Shown one piece after another: positions 11,382-23,530 of a stretch of 64,000 bases of DNA. The notes under the pieces are model-generated. The model was not told where the DNA came from and did no database searches. It saw only the letters and a program-made list of their open reading frames with translations. The position numbers were made by a program, and so were the translations under genes. This DNA is from Siphonodentalium dalli (taxonomy: Eukaryota > Mollusca > Scaphopoda > Gadilida > Siphonodentaliidae). Location of the stretch: contig CP136063.1 in assembly GCA_032622095.1 (NCBI GenBank), positions 119,990,723 to 120,054,722 of the forward strand, given 5' to 3'. Each line of letters begins with the position of its first letter. The first letter of the stretch is position 1.

Positions 11382-12131
11382 CGGCCAAAAAAATGGTATG
11401 ATTTTTCATAAAAAATGCCAATTTTTCAAGGTATTTTCAAAAAATTTCAAGGTGGTAATTGTCACATGATAATGCAAATTACCCATTACATGAGCATGTC
11501 AATGACACACATACCAATTGTTATAAGAAGCTAATCTAACAAGTATTTTGGATTTTATAGCCAGTGATATACAGATATATATAATAAAAGTGTCTCATTT
11601 TCACTGGTGGGTATGGCCATTTGAAGGTTAATAGCACTAAAACTTGGACACATTTAAGAAAATGCTTCAGCATTTCAAAGAGAGCATATCTTTGTTCAAC
11701 TAATTCAATATACACCCACATCCAGTTATCTTGGATCACCCTTGCAGACCTGAAAATGTCATATTTTAGTCTTCCATGTGCTGATAAAGTCATGTGCTTG
11801 ATGCTCAGCTGATCAGATCTGGACTCAATGACCTCACATCACCAGAAGTTCTCTCATGGAAAGGATCTTGTACAGTCTTCCATAGCTGATCCAAGTTTGC
11901 AACACCAGACCCCAAAAACTGTGTGAAAATGGGGCCTGAATATGACTTGTGGTGGAAAAATGTGCTTTTTTTATGAATAATGTGTTACAGAGAGTGGGGT
12001 TAAATTGTGTGTGATAAATAAAGAACCACAGAAGTGATATTATTTTTGAACACATTTTTTTCATTCATGGGCAATTCTGAAAAAATGTAGGGTGTTACAA
12101 TTATTCCGCGAAAAAGCGGGCTATCGCTTTA

Positions 12132-12582
12132 GGTTACACTGGTGTAAATAAGGTTCGGAGAGACCTCTAGCGGATGCGGGAGGAATATATAGGAGAGAAT
12201 AAAATAGACACTGGGCCCTGATTGGTCAATAGCCTTGTGTGCTTTTTGCATAAAACAATCATCACACCTCTTCCCTATGATTTCCCATAGGTAAGATAGC
12301 CATTGGCACAGGAATTAACCCTTTGTAGTGAAGTTTGAATTTGTTGGTGTGGTCTAAAATATGACAGTATTTTTTTATGCGGATCTGACACTAGTTACGA
12401 AAACACAAGATTTAAAGGCGAATTCCCTGCTAGACAGATATGATTTTTTTGTGTAAAAAGTTTCCCGAAATGTCAATTTTTCAGATTAAAAAAAAAAATT
12501 GGACCCATGGTTCATATAGCCAACAGCATACGCTAAAACGTTAGCACTGATGCCTATGGAAAACATTTACACCAGTGTAACC
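12132..12582. repeat. Right 451-bp terminal repeat
   Basis: Same length as the left copy and same inverted 18-bp ends. The single difference seen is AAAACAATC here against AAAAAAATC in the left copy. Confidence 0.9.
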
Positions 12583-12819
12583 ATTAGGGAGGACTTAGTT
12601 ATATGTGGAGATGTTGAAGAGATGATTATGCGTTTAATATAAAATGGCGTTAACCACGCTGTCGATTCATTTGTAACATAATTATAAAACTGGTTCTTCA
12701 AAACAGCACCCTTTGCTGAACGTTAGTTATTCAACAGTATCATTTTCCCATAAACTGGGCTCACACCAAATCACAACCAAATCCGATGATACATGCCAAA
12801 GTTACAATCTAAAATGTTA

Positions 12820-13110
12820 ATATGGACTCAATGTTAAAAAATTTACAATTCAAACAAGGGTTGTAACTCTTGCATGGACGAACCCCGTAGTATGTGAGTA
12901 TTCTTGTCCCAAGCTGTGCTATATCCATGCCAAAGAAGGGGTCAAAGGACACCGAAATCCGATACTTAACACCAAAGTTACAATGTGATATATTCGTAGA
13001 CATAAACGTCAAATAAGGGCAGTAACTCTGGTAAAATGAATGGACGAAATCCACAATATATACCGGCCAAATAGATTTGATGACGATAACTGCTGAGTTT
13101 GTTAGCTGGA
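12820..13110. repeat. Dispersed repeat related to 4584-4835
   Basis: Contains two diverged internal blocks of the type GTTGTAACTCTTGCATGGAC and GCAGTAACTCTGGTAAAATG, each followed by GGACGAA. The second matches, inverted, the block at about 4640. A 114-codon minus frame over it lies in repeat DNA and is not called. Confidence 0.5.
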
Positions 13111-13409
13111 GTGCGGTGGGAAATGACCACTCTATACTCTTATAGCAGCTCATTGTTCATACTTTATTTCCTAGCCCAATATGAACACTGTTGACATTCA
13201 TTGCTATATTATACATCATTCTTGAAGTGAAGGAGTTATGATATTTTATTTTATATAAGTTAAAATACATGTGGATTAATAAGTATTAAATCTACGTCTT
13301 ATAAGCTTTTCCGTATTGTCTTAACTAGTAAAGCAGTTTCCTCCCTCTTTGTTATCTGGATTCGAGGATTCTGGTGTGGGTAAGGTAGCATCATAATATT
13401 GTTATTTGT

Positions 13410-13492
13410 CGAGATGATGCAAGCTTCGTGAATTACCACAAATACCAATAGTATTGGTATTTGTGATAATTCCTGAAGCTTACACCATCTCG
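13410..13492. repeat. 83-bp hairpin
   Basis: CGAGATGATGCAAGCTTCGT... on the left pairs with ...AAGCTTACACCATCTCG on the right. The stem is about 40 bases with roughly five mismatches and a 3-4 base loop in ACCAATAGTATTGGT. Confidence 0.9.
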
Positions 13493-14918
13493 CCATTTGC
13501 GCCTCCGTGTGAGATCGTACCATGTGCATGCCAGTCTTTGTCTGTATTCTGAATGCTCAGAACATATGTCTACTACTAGATGTCTATTACAATACGACCT
13601 CAAATATATGACAAATGTTCATACAGCGACGCCGAATCCCATGTAAGACTGAATTATTTGAATCCCATTCTAACAAGAGATCCCATAACTCGTCTAGACA
13701 TACGAGTTATCCACAAGACATTTTATATATAAATACGATGTCGTAACCACAGTCTCGTATACATGAGAGAGATGTATCACGCAATCGATACGTTCCGATA
13801 TATTTATTTATCTGTGTGGATACACTCTGATATATAAGTTGCCGTATCGCTCATATAGGCATTTAAATACATATAGCGTATCTGATTTAAAGCATCAGTG
13901 CCTAACTCCTTGTTAAGATGTTTTAGTCTGCACGACCAGGACAGAAATGAATATTGATCATTCACCCTTGTGTCGCTCAGTGTCGGCTTTCAGTTTATAG
14001 CTATATCTAGCTGGTTCATTATTCCTGACAGACTGTTATATGTATGAAAGTGGTGTGATCAAACATGTAGGCCATTCCAGTGAAGCACAGTATTGTTTAT
14101 TTGGGTTTGTGAAATATATCATTCTTAGATATATTAATAAATTCTTTATTTCCTGTCTAGTAGTTTCTTTCTATGTATACCTCTGGCGCGGGTAGTATAA
14201 TTATCGAACATCAAACCTAATAATACGAAATACTTATATACATATAGTATATGGCACAACAAAATATATATTAGGGATATAACTTTAAATAGATTTGAGG
14301 CATGGACGTTCTATACCGCTTTAGAATGCATGGAATTCTCAGTTTTGAACTGCTAAGACCAAAATAACGAGTGTATGTATATATACATTGGACGGTTCTT
14401 TAAAGAAATCAAGAAATCCTTCGCGTGGAACATTTTGTAAGACTGTTAGATAAAGCTGCTGAGTGTTTCGGCGCAAATGGGGTATATGAAACATAAAATG
14501 GCTGTTTAGCAATTACAATTTTGTATTCCGTCCACTGCGTTTAATGTATGTCTTTACAACATGTATACTACACGGATTCTGCTATATTAGCATAGTCCAG
14601 ATGTCATGTCATCCTGAGTTGACAGTAGTCTGGTTTTCGGATGTAACTATGCATTTAAATTGCGGCGATATTAGGAGCGCGGATCTCCTGTTCACATGAA
14701 GAACAAGTATATATGATAATGTAAATCCCGATTCAGCTTGTAGTGGGCCGACTCATCACTAGGGGAATGAGATGATTATTGATATAGTCATTCCAATACA
14801 ATACAATCTAGTTTACTCCGAAGATTGGCGCCCAATGGGCTCAATTGATAACCCCTGTGCATTTATGTATCTATTGGTGTGTGTGTCTGTGCAAATAATC
14901 ACTTGCTCTGGAAGCACA

Positions 14919-15885
14919 TTAAGGGGGAGACGCACGTTTTGCATAAATCACAGTAAATCCAGCCAGAAATGGCAAGTGATTTTCAACAAAGAATTTCTCT
15001 GGAAATATCTGGTGAAAAATCTTGAATTTTACATATGATAATTTTCATTGTATATAGTATCAGAGAAATTATAAAGAGACAATAACAATAATGGATTTTA
15101 ATACATTTGAGAGGTAGAAAATATTTGTATTGTTTTTGTCCCTTTAGGTACCGAGAACTGCCAGAAAAATTTATTATTTCAAACAACATGTCAACCATCA
15201 AATAGCTTATTGTCTTGACTCCATGAGAGGAGGCTTCATTTGTATCATAATGTTGAGTTAGCTTTTTAATTGCATATTATAGCATCATACCCCATGTATT
15301 ATAATGAAGAATAAAGCAGTCACAAATATGCCAGCCCAATGAAAACAAATGTTCAAATGTGGTGCTGTCCACTCAAGCAGGGAGCAATCAACAGAAATTA
15401 GGCCACAGTGTTAAGAGATATGGTGGTCAGATTTAACTTTGTTATGAACTCATGACCCACAGAACTCAACTGAGCCCAATTTTTCATTGACCAACAAGCA
15501 TGGCATGAAAATTCTCAATAATACAAAATTATTTATGGTAGTTGTCTTTCTGATTGAAAATAATCATTTAATTTCATGAATCAAGACAAATTAAGTCTCC
15601 TCTCATGATCTTCAGATATGATATCATGTATATATGAAATGCACTTTCGAAAAAAATATGTTTTACAGTAGTTCTCGGTACCTGAACACAGTGAAATTTT
15701 AAAGATTTTTCATGCCATAAAAGTAAAGTAAATGAGATTATAATAACCAATTGTCCAATGATTCTTATGTATGGTATCACAATTATCTCTTGTACAAAAT
15801 TTCAGAAAGATATTCCTGATAGATTTAGAGAAAATACATTTTGAAATACCAGGAAATTTTGGCAAAACGTGCGTCTGACCCTTAA
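14919..15885. mobile_element. TTAA-flanked element, about 0.96 kb, long imperfect inverted ends
   Basis: The left end is TTAAGGGGGAGACGCACG and the right end, reversed, is TTAAGGGTCAGACGCACG; both continue TTTTGC. Inverted similarity extends inwards in blocks: AGGTACCGAGAACT at 15147 against its complement at 15671-15684, and CATGAGAGGAGGCTT at 15221 against 15595-15609. There is no transposase. It fits a non-autonomous piggyBac or Kolobok type. Confidence 0.8.
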
Positions 15886-16280
15886 GATGCGTTTTATCAA
15901 TGCCCGTGGGAGTAAAAAAAAATCGACGAACCAAATTCCACAATCAACTGTTCTATCAAATATATAGTATATATTTGGGGATGTATCATCAAGGCGAACA
16001 ACGTTGCTGTACATCCGAACGTGTTTCTGTTAAAGCCGGCGTATTTCTTCCCTGAACTTTCTATATTGACCCATCAGTATAACATACCAGTCAACAGGAA
16101 CTTCTGTCGCTGTCCAATATGTTTTCCTATTTTTGTCATGAATTGGAAAAGGATGTGTTACGATTTTAGACCATTACAAATATTTCTTATTGGATTATCG
16201 TTTAAAACACTTCAAAATGAAATATGTGAAACAACCAGACGTTTCTCTTGTGTGCATATGTGTTTTCAAAAGTATGATAT

Positions 16281-16288
16281 GTTGTTGT

Positions 16289-16315
<27 letters not shown>
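16281..16315. repeat. (TTG)n microsatellite
   Basis: About 11 TTG units with one interruption (TTGTTTTTG). The Leu-run at the end of a 98-codon frame here comes from this repeat. Confidence 0.95.
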
Positions 16316-16319
<4 letters not shown>

Positions 16320-17022
16320 ATGACGGGAACAGCATTAAATTTATGTTTGTGAAGTTATAAATTGAAAGAAAACGCTACAGCAGTTGCTGTTTTCACCATA
16401 TGGGCTTGTAACGCTTCGAATTTGCCAATGGAAAATTATTACATTAATATGGATAACGAACGTGTTCGTAGCTTTATGTAAACATACTTTATTACAATCC
16501 TAATACATGTAACATATATGAACATTTAACAAAAGTTTTGACAATATAGTATAGATAGGTGAATTGGAAAGGGGATTAAACAACAAGCCCAGGGGCCTTT
16601 ATTACGTTTGTTGACATCTTCCTATCTTCCCAGATTGTATAGTATCTATACCCGGATGAAATAAACAAATAAGATACTTATATTTATATTTGTCTAAGAC
16701 TATAAATACTGTATGATGATAAAATGTGCTACACTTTTTTTTCACTGTGTCTGTGATCCTGGTACCTGAAAATCCAGGTTTGCTGTGCTGTAGGCTATAG
16801 GCTATTTCGTCTACTGGTACTCATATATATAGTAATTGAAACAATCTTGGCAGAAATCAAGTTCCTTTATATTCACACATGCATCTGCCTTGAATGTGTA
16901 GGCCTATCCATAATTCCAACATATACCACAGTTGTCCGGGAACGTTATTATGGTATACAATGTATCACTTATCATATAACTAAATATAACAAAACTCCCG
17001 AACCCCTGTAGATTTGTGGGAC

Positions 17023-17286
17023 TTAAAGGGGTACTTACACTAAATACGGCCATTTACGGGACCATCTCCTTTTATAATTAACATAAATATTTGCAACAAA
17101 TGAATGAATTTGAGCCATGGAATAGTGCAAAATGCACTCGCTCGTGTGCTCTCTGAACGATGCAAACAGCATGGCAATTATAATGAAAATGAATTTATGA
17201 ATGTAGTCATAAATACATTTCATTATGAGAATAAAAGGAGATGGTCCCATAAATGGTCGGATGTAAGGTACACCCCCCCCCTTTAA
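17023..17286. mobile_element. TTAA-flanked MITE, 264 bp
   Basis: The left end begins TTAAAGGGGTACTTACAC and the right end, inverted, begins TTAAAGGGGGGGGTGTAC. The block GGGACCATCTCCTTTTAT is exact in both arms (17059-17076 and its complement at 17233-17250). Total arm length is about 55 bases, with no ORF. Its termini resemble the element at 22880-23530. Confidence 0.85.
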
Positions 17287-19384
17287 ATTCACGAGTTGAG
17301 TCAATAATACTAAAAATCATACAATATTGTCGAGAGTCCGATGACTTGGTTCGATAATAGGGTCATTATGCCGGCAACAAAAAAGTATTGCATGGGTCCT
17401 GTCCAACCCAACCCAAAGCACTAGATATGTGAATGTTTTATTAACTTGCAGTCGAGTCGACAATATTTAAATCGTGTCGACAATCTTATGCTATATAGTA
17501 AGATCATTGTTAAATGAGGGTTTAAAAAATCGGAGGGTTCGATGGTCCCGATTCATGAACATAAAACATGGATTTTTTTTATTATTATTTCCTCGGGCTA
17601 ACGCGCTATGTATACAACAATTATGAATGCACTGGATTATCTGGGCGTCTGCATGGTATTCACCATTCAATTGACGTGTTCTCAAACCATGTGTAACAGT
17701 GGGATATGTTATAAATAAAATTCGTTATTTCCTCCCGCTGTTCAACGAAGAACCAACCATCCACTATTGACGTTAACGTATACACATGAGCATATGCATG
17801 TTTACTTCTAAAGATACTGTGCAGCGAGCATACACCCACATAATACATATACCGTGTATGTATACACAAATGCAGGCATCCACGCGAACATGCTACACAA
17901 GCATCCACATTGATATGGCTGCTGGGGACGGGGAGTGTCTAACACTACAACCCCACCCACAAATGGTGGGGATTTTTCGATAGTGGAAATCAGATGGCTG
18001 AGACAATATTGGTATGAGAATTTTCTGACAATCTGATTTTTCAAGCAGTATTTGGTTCGAAAAAATTTGTTTTTTAGACCAAAGTCTAATAGTTTCCAAC
18101 CATCGTTGACCTTTGACCTTTGGACCTCTTCAGTCCAATTTTTGGACTGAATTGGCCCAACATTATAAATTAGAACCATAGGGGTGTCAGGTTGAACATT
18201 TCCAACAGATGGAAAGCTTGGATTTACCAGTTAGAAATTTACAACCAAAAACGGTGGGTCTGCAAAACAAAAACCTTTCCGACACAGGTAGGGGATGGGT
18301 GGATCGAGACGGGAAAATTCTACTAATGCAAATATTTTCCAATTAACATATTTGCCGAAGATTAATTAGTGAACTTCAATATATTTGAATTGTACCTCTC
18401 ACTTGTGTACTGTGCTTATGTTATTGCATTTCTGCATGATTATAATTATGTCTCCCTGGTGAATAAAGAACAATGTCTGAATCACCAACTTCAACACTTG
18501 CATACTAAGCGCGTAGCTGAACTGTGTAGCTATTGAGTTGGCTGATATTTTACTCAACTTGATGACTAATTTTGTATCATTTCATTATAGAGGCACCATG
18601 AATGCTATCACTAATCCTAGTCTCCAGTCCACTTCCAAAAGAACTATTACATGTTCTTCAGGCAATGGCTTAACAAGGTCTCATCTTTGCTCGTTGTTTC
18701 TGCTAGTCGATATTCAAGTCAATTAGCATGTTCTGATATTACTGATCAGAAGCCCCCCCCCCCCCAACCAATTAAAGTTTTGAACGACAAAATGTGACAT
18801 CCACGTGTCAAGAGTATAACATAATAACACAATTATTTGCAAATATCAGCTGCCTGTCATAGCCTGTCACATCAGCCAGTGGTTACAAAAGCCGTATTTT
18901 CTTTTTAGTTAGGATGGCCACCATCACCTAAGTAATCAAGAAAACACTGTCGCCCTGACCAGAGTCCAATGAATGTCACCTGAATATCATTGATCAGAAA
19001 ACTTCAATATTGTAGGCAACTGTTTTTGGGTCGCAATAATATATTAAAATATACCGGAAGACATTTATTTATAACTACCAGACTGATATGATTTGTTATA
19101 TTATTGAATCTCATTTATTTTCTGATTTGGGGGTTTACTCATTTACTCATTCCTGGACTAAACAATGAGTCTGCTTCAACTGGAATGGGGGTGCAGTTGG
19201 AAATATAAAGATAGACAGTTCCCAATGGAAACCGTCTAGCCACTTGCCTGGCCATTGATGGGAAGCAAAAATTAAATTGCGAAGATCGAATATTGGATAG
19301 ACTGATGGATCATGGACAAACAACACTTTAATATTTGATGTAGTTCTTTAGGCCAAATTCAGAGTACCTCCATTCTCTCGGCAT
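17287..19384. other. No recognised gene (intron)
   Basis: Overlapping frames of 60-123 codons on both strands near 17660-18180 shadow each other and carry no motif. A C-run of 13-14 bases lies near 18753-18766. Confidence 0.4.
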
Positions 19385-19560
19385 CCAAATAATAGTACGG
19401 TACCATCTACCAAATAATAGTACAGGGTGGAAAATTTCCCCAAATTAAATAAAATTATAGAGACCCATATAATAGTGCAGTGTGGATTCTTTTCACGCTT
19501 TCAACTTGCATAGTCATTGTCAGATATGTTCTGTACTATTATAGTACCGGTAATCAGTAA
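19385..19560. repeat. AATAATAGTAC-rich repeat, copy A
   Basis: Contains CCAAATAATAGTAC twice and the run GGAAAATTTCCCCAAATTAAATA. Copy B at about 20575-20690 has GGAAAATTTTCCCAGATTGAATA and CCCAAATAATAGTACTAG in the same order. The two are diverged direct copies. Confidence 0.6.
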
Positions 19561-20006
19561 TTGTCAACTAGTTACACGTTAAAGGGAAAATGATTCGGCC
19601 AATTTTGGCGGAAACTTGTAGATCTTCCATACATCTGACACAATCTGAGCCTGAAGTAATCGAATGGCACATCTTGCGGGTGAGGCTGGTGAACAAAATT
19701 AAGTAAACATACAAACCCAGATAAGGATCATAGATCATAGATTTTTGGCTAATTAAATATGGATATACAGGTATGATTATTTGGATCTCGAGATTAAAGT
19801 GATAGTACTGTTATTTCTATATGAAATTATTCTGGCCCAGAATAATCGGATTGCCATGGTGGCGCGCGCACCAGCAAACCCAGGCCTTCATCGTAAATCG
19901 GTGTTTAGATATTGCAAGAATTGGTCGAAGGGTCAAGGGTCAGAAAGACCAGAATGCATCATCGATCTAAAAATAATGCTGACGGACACGCATTAATAAT
20001 ATAAAA

Positions 20007-20340
20007 ATGGCGGAACGTTTAAAAAATAGATTTGGAAGCGATCCGGGGGCTGTTAATTGTTCATGCGGGAATGTATGCGCGTGGAGGAAGTCGGCCACGT
20101 CTCGTTCGTTGCGGACATCGTGTCCCTGTTTGGATGCGGGGACATTTTGCAGCAGAGGCTGCAAATGTGGAACAAGCAAAATGAGCTGTCACTGAGTGTC
20201 AGAACCAGCCCAGGAAAATGAAGATTGGCAAGAACTTGAAGAAGAAAGGGTCGATTTTGTCGGCAGAACTTGGGTTGTCAAGTAGCGAAGACGATGCCGA
20301 TGGTGAAAATGTCGAAGATGTCGTCGTGAAAACAAAAGAG
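20007..20340 (+). pseudogene. Cys-rich (CXC-like) coding fragment, possibly a first exon
   Basis: ATG at 20007 in an AAAATGG context opens a 62-codon frame: MAERLKNRFGSDPGAV, then NCSCGNVCAW, then CPCLDAGTFCSRGCKCGT, ending SKMSC and a stop at 20193-20195. The Cys spacing (C-x-C-x3-C ... C-x-C-x6-C-x3-C-x-C) recalls CXC/tesmin-like metal-binding modules. Shortly after, a different frame is open: PRKMKIGKNLKKKGS, then an acidic SSSEDDADGENVED stretch, up to a donor-like GAG|GTAAAA at 20340/20341. A single frameshift near 20180-20200 would link the two parts, which is why I call it broken. It could be a transposon-borne or captured gene, or two short independent frames. I do not know its function. 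Confidence 0.4.
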
Positions 20341-20574
20341 GTAAAAAATTGTATCACTCTTCGCTATAAAATTGAAATTGATATCCACACAAATTCCAAC
20401 AGGCAATATTAAAAAAAAAAAATTAGGCCTTACTCTTGTCGTCTTGAAGTTGAAGGTCTCGTTATTCACCATTCAAATAGTACTAGCAGTATATGTAGCA
20501 TGTGCAGTGTTGCTGTTAGTACTAGTAGGCCTACCAAAAATAATAATAATACTGTAATATTTTTCATGACCATG

Positions 20575-20690
20575 ATTGTGGAAAATTTTCCCAGATTGAA
20601 TAAATTACAGGCCCAAATAATAGTACTAGTAGGGGTGGATTTTTTTTTCCCACATTGAGTTTCCAAAAGTTATTCTCAGATGGGCTAGTT
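20575..20690. repeat. AATAATAGTAC-rich repeat, copy B
   Basis: Second copy of the repeat described at 19385-19560, in direct orientation about 1.15 kb downstream. Upstream, near 20505-20555, are several more GTACTAGTA and AATAATAATA words. Confidence 0.55.
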
Positions 20691-20831
20691 ACTATCAACG
20701 GAAAATCAAATATATAAGTTCTCTAATTGATTAACAGTATTTTATCTGCACAATACATGTAAGTCCATAATTTTGAGGCGAAGTTGATCGGAAGTGGGCA
20801 ACTATGGGAGGCCCTTTTCACATTTATTATT

Positions 20832-20985
20832 TATTTGCGCTTAAGCGCAAATCATTTGCGCTTAAGCATAAAACAATTTGCCCTTAAGCACAAATCATTT
20901 GCACTAAAGCGCAAATATGTGTCTATCAATTTATTTGCTCTTAAAGCGCAAATCATTCAAGTTTGCGGTTAAGTGCAAATACCTA
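20832..20985. repeat. Palindrome array, TTTGCGCTTAAGCGCAAA type
   Basis: About five tandem or near-tandem variants of an 18-bp perfect palindrome, TTTGCGCTTAAGCGCAAA, separated by TCA-like spacers. Variants include CCCTTAAGCACAAA and CACTAAAGCGCAAA. Confidence 0.85.
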
Positions 20986-21094
20986 GCACTCCCTTACTTC
21001 CCTCTGATTGTGAATGATTGAGTCCATCTCATAGTAAATTATGATGGGCCCATAGTAAAGCCCCATACAGACTCGAAGTTGAAGAAAAAACATA

Positions 21095-22815
21095 TATCCA
21101 TGTCAGCATCTCTGTCCCTGGTGTCCCAGGAATTGGTGTCTCACTCCCAGAGCTCTAGTATATTTTATTAAAGGGATATCTCCTGCACAGATATATACCA
21201 TTTCCATGGCCATAGAAAGGGAATTAAGGGTTACTACTATCTAACTTACCCATAAATTATTGGTATGACCTGGTGTATCAACTAGCAACACAAGAGGAAC
21301 ATTGGGCTAATTTTAACCTGTTTTAATTAGCCTGAGTACTCAACAGTCAACTGTGAGTGTATGTTCAACAAGGATAATCCCTAATTACATATTATCAGCA
21401 TCCATCTATCCAAAGAATTTATGTCTCCTTCCCGGAACTCTAGTAATTTTTTGTATGATGTTTTTTAATGTATTATTGCACAAATTTGGGCCCTTACTGT
21501 GGTCATATACTATAGCATGCATGTGGTGTCACTGCATGAGGGCTTGCTTACCTCATATGGTTTACTTATTGACTTAAATCAGAGGAAATAACCCTATTTT
21601 CATATTATCAGCATCCCTGTCAAAAAAGATTGGTGTCTCATTCCTGGAGCTTTGGTGTCTCAGTCCTCGAGCTCTAGTTCTTTTTATTGCACAAATCTAT
21701 AGTATTGCCATGGTCATATAGTTCCACCGAGGGCTTGCTTCCCTCATATGGTGTGCCTGTATACTCGAAAATTGAGGAAAATCAAAGTCGCCCCGACTAA
21801 TACAGAATAACTAATATATACTGAAGATATTATAATGCTATCACGAGTCGCTCCAACTAAAACAGAAGGTGATACTATTGCGAGTCAGCCATTTTGATAA
21901 AGAAGTTGGACTAGCTCCCTACCCATCCAAACCAATGAAACCAAGAGGTGATATGTCAATAGGAGTTAATGCTAAGTTATGGAGAAACCTATTTATTCAC
22001 CAGGGGTGTTTAGTTACCTATAACCATGAATTGCGCATAAGCGCAATGATTGCACTGAAGCGTAATTATTTGCGCTTAAGCGCAATTAATTGCGCTTAAG
22101 CACAATTGATTATGCTCAAGTGTTAAGTGCAATTGATTGTGCTTGAGCACAATTAATTATTAAATGTGAATTTGGCCTCCCATACACTAAAGCATAAATC
22201 AAATTCCAGATCTCAAAACTCCCCTGGGGCTGAAATGATGGGCGGGGGGGGGGGGGGCTTTCATATTTATTATTTATTTGCAAATATTTGCACTTAAGCA
22301 TAAATCATTTGCACTCAAGTACAAATATGCGTCTAACAATTAAATACCAAACTTGCTCTCCCTTACTTCCCTCTGATTGTGACTGATTTGAGTCAATCTC
22401 ATAGTATATTATCATGGGCCCAAAGTAGTAGCCCCACACAGACTCAATAGTTGAAGAAAAATTCTGTCCCTGGTGTCCTAATAAGTGCCTCACTCCCAGA
22501 GCTGTAGTATATTTTATTAAAGGGACATCTCCTGCACAGATATATACCATTTCCATGGCCGTAAATAGGCAATTAGGGGTTACTGGGGGTTTGCTTCCCT
22601 AATATATGGTGTACTTATTGACTTGAAATAGGGGGAAAACCCCTATTTTCATAATATCAGCATCCCTGTCCCCAAGAATTTGTGTCTCCATCCCTGAGAT
22701 ATAGTATTTTTATAAAAGAGACATATCCTGCACAGATCTATACCATTCCCATGGTCATAAAACAGCTTGGGGTTACTGGCGGATTGTTTCCATCATATGG
22801 TGGGTCTATATAAAC
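21095..22815. repeat. Degenerate long-unit tandem repeat
   Basis: A module with TCAGCATCCCTGTC..., GGTGTCTCACTCCCAGAGCT, CTAGTATATTTTATTAAAGG, CTGCACAGATATATACCATT and CCATGG recurs near 21100-21290, 21395-21520, 21600-21770, 22455-22620 and 22655-22810. Spacing is irregular (about 200-850 bases), and the first and fourth copies share an extra upstream block near 20990 and 22357 (CCCTTACTTCCCTCTGATTG). No coding frame is shared between copies. Confidence 0.75.
22025..22150. repeat. Palindrome array, second cluster
   Basis: Four to five variants of the same palindrome (TTGCGCATAAGCGCAA, TTTGCGCTTAAGCGCAAT, TTGCGCTTAAGCACAAT, GTGCTTGAGCACAAT). A further variant pair is at 22272-22325 after a G-run of 15 near 22240. 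Confidence 0.85.
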
Positions 22816-22879
22816 TTTATTGATGTGTTTAGGCCTGTGCCATTTGAAATTAATTCATGGGGGAATCAATGTTTTGAGC

Positions 22880-23530
22880 TTAAAGGGGTACTGTACCCCA
22901 ATTTCAATAAATTCCCGGTGACAATAGCGATCTAATATGAATATTATATTATAAAATAACTAATTTGAGTCGACAATGTCTACTGAAAACGTTCCGGTTA
23001 ACAGGCTATCGTAAAAGTAAAATTGAATTATTTAATATAAATTCATTTATGGCTGGAGTCATAAAATGGAGAATTATGCCATTACGAGTTACCGTTCTTG
23101 AAATCGCATATGTTGCGTGTCTTTTATCGACGGCCGTTCGCGAACATTATTGAGTTGTAAACAAAACATGTTACCTGCAAAAGAAGGCCCGTTATAACCG
23201 ATTCGGAAAAAAGGAGAAAGAAACAAGAGTCATAAAGCGTCAAGTATTTTATAGGGAGTGAGATTGTTCGATGGAAGAGGTTGAATGCACCAATCGAAGC
23301 TGTGAGCAATGAACTTCCTGTTCTTCATGCGACCTGCGTCTTCTCCGGTGAAGGTCAAAAACATGGCGCGTAGTTTGAAATCGTAATATTTTTGTTTCCA
23401 AGATCAACATTTTCTTCGCTAAATTAGGTTTATACGAAACTCATATAACACGAACACAATCTAACTTGAAAGTTATTTCAATGGGAGTAAATAAAAAAAT
23501 CGCCTATCTTTGTGTACAGTACCCCTTTAA
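22880..23530. mobile_element. TTAA-flanked MITE, 651 bp
   Basis: The left end is TTAAAGGGGTACTGTACCCC and the right end, inverted, is TTAAAGGGGTACTGTACACA, two differences in 20. TTAA lies at both boundaries (22880-22883 and 23527-23530). There is no transposase; a 62-codon frame inside is not supported. It is related at its ends to 17023-17286. It is inserted in the repeat-rich 20.8-25 kb segment. Confidence 0.88.

Larger units (their letters stand above)
10779..12582. mobile_element. 1.8-kb element with 451-bp near-identical direct ends and ATTA duplication
   Basis: Two 451-bp segments (10779-11229 and 12132-12582) are in direct orientation and differ at one position that I can see (an A-run in the left copy has a C in the right). 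They flank a 902-bp core (11230-12131). Each 451-bp segment itself starts GGTTACACTGGTGTAAAT and ends in its exact reverse complement. The outer flanks are ATTA on the left (10775-10778) and ATTA on the right (12583-12586), consistent with one 4-bp target duplication for the whole unit. The inner flanks (TAAAG... and ...CTTTA) do not form a duplication around either 451-bp segment alone. It reads either as a small LTR-like element or as two MITEs mobilising the DNA between them. Confidence 0.75.
20803..22180. mobile_element. Candidate long-inverted-end element E1
   Basis: The left end reads GGGAGGCCCTTTTCACATTT and continues into TATTATTTATTTGC. Near 22156-22178 the same ending appears inverted (AAATGTGAATTTGGCCTCCC). 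Arrays of the TTTGCGCTTAAGCGCAAA palindrome sit just inside both ends. No transposase is seen. The same end sequence appears inverted or direct at about 25053, 29493 and 33233, suggesting related elements. Boundaries are approximate. Confidence 0.5.
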
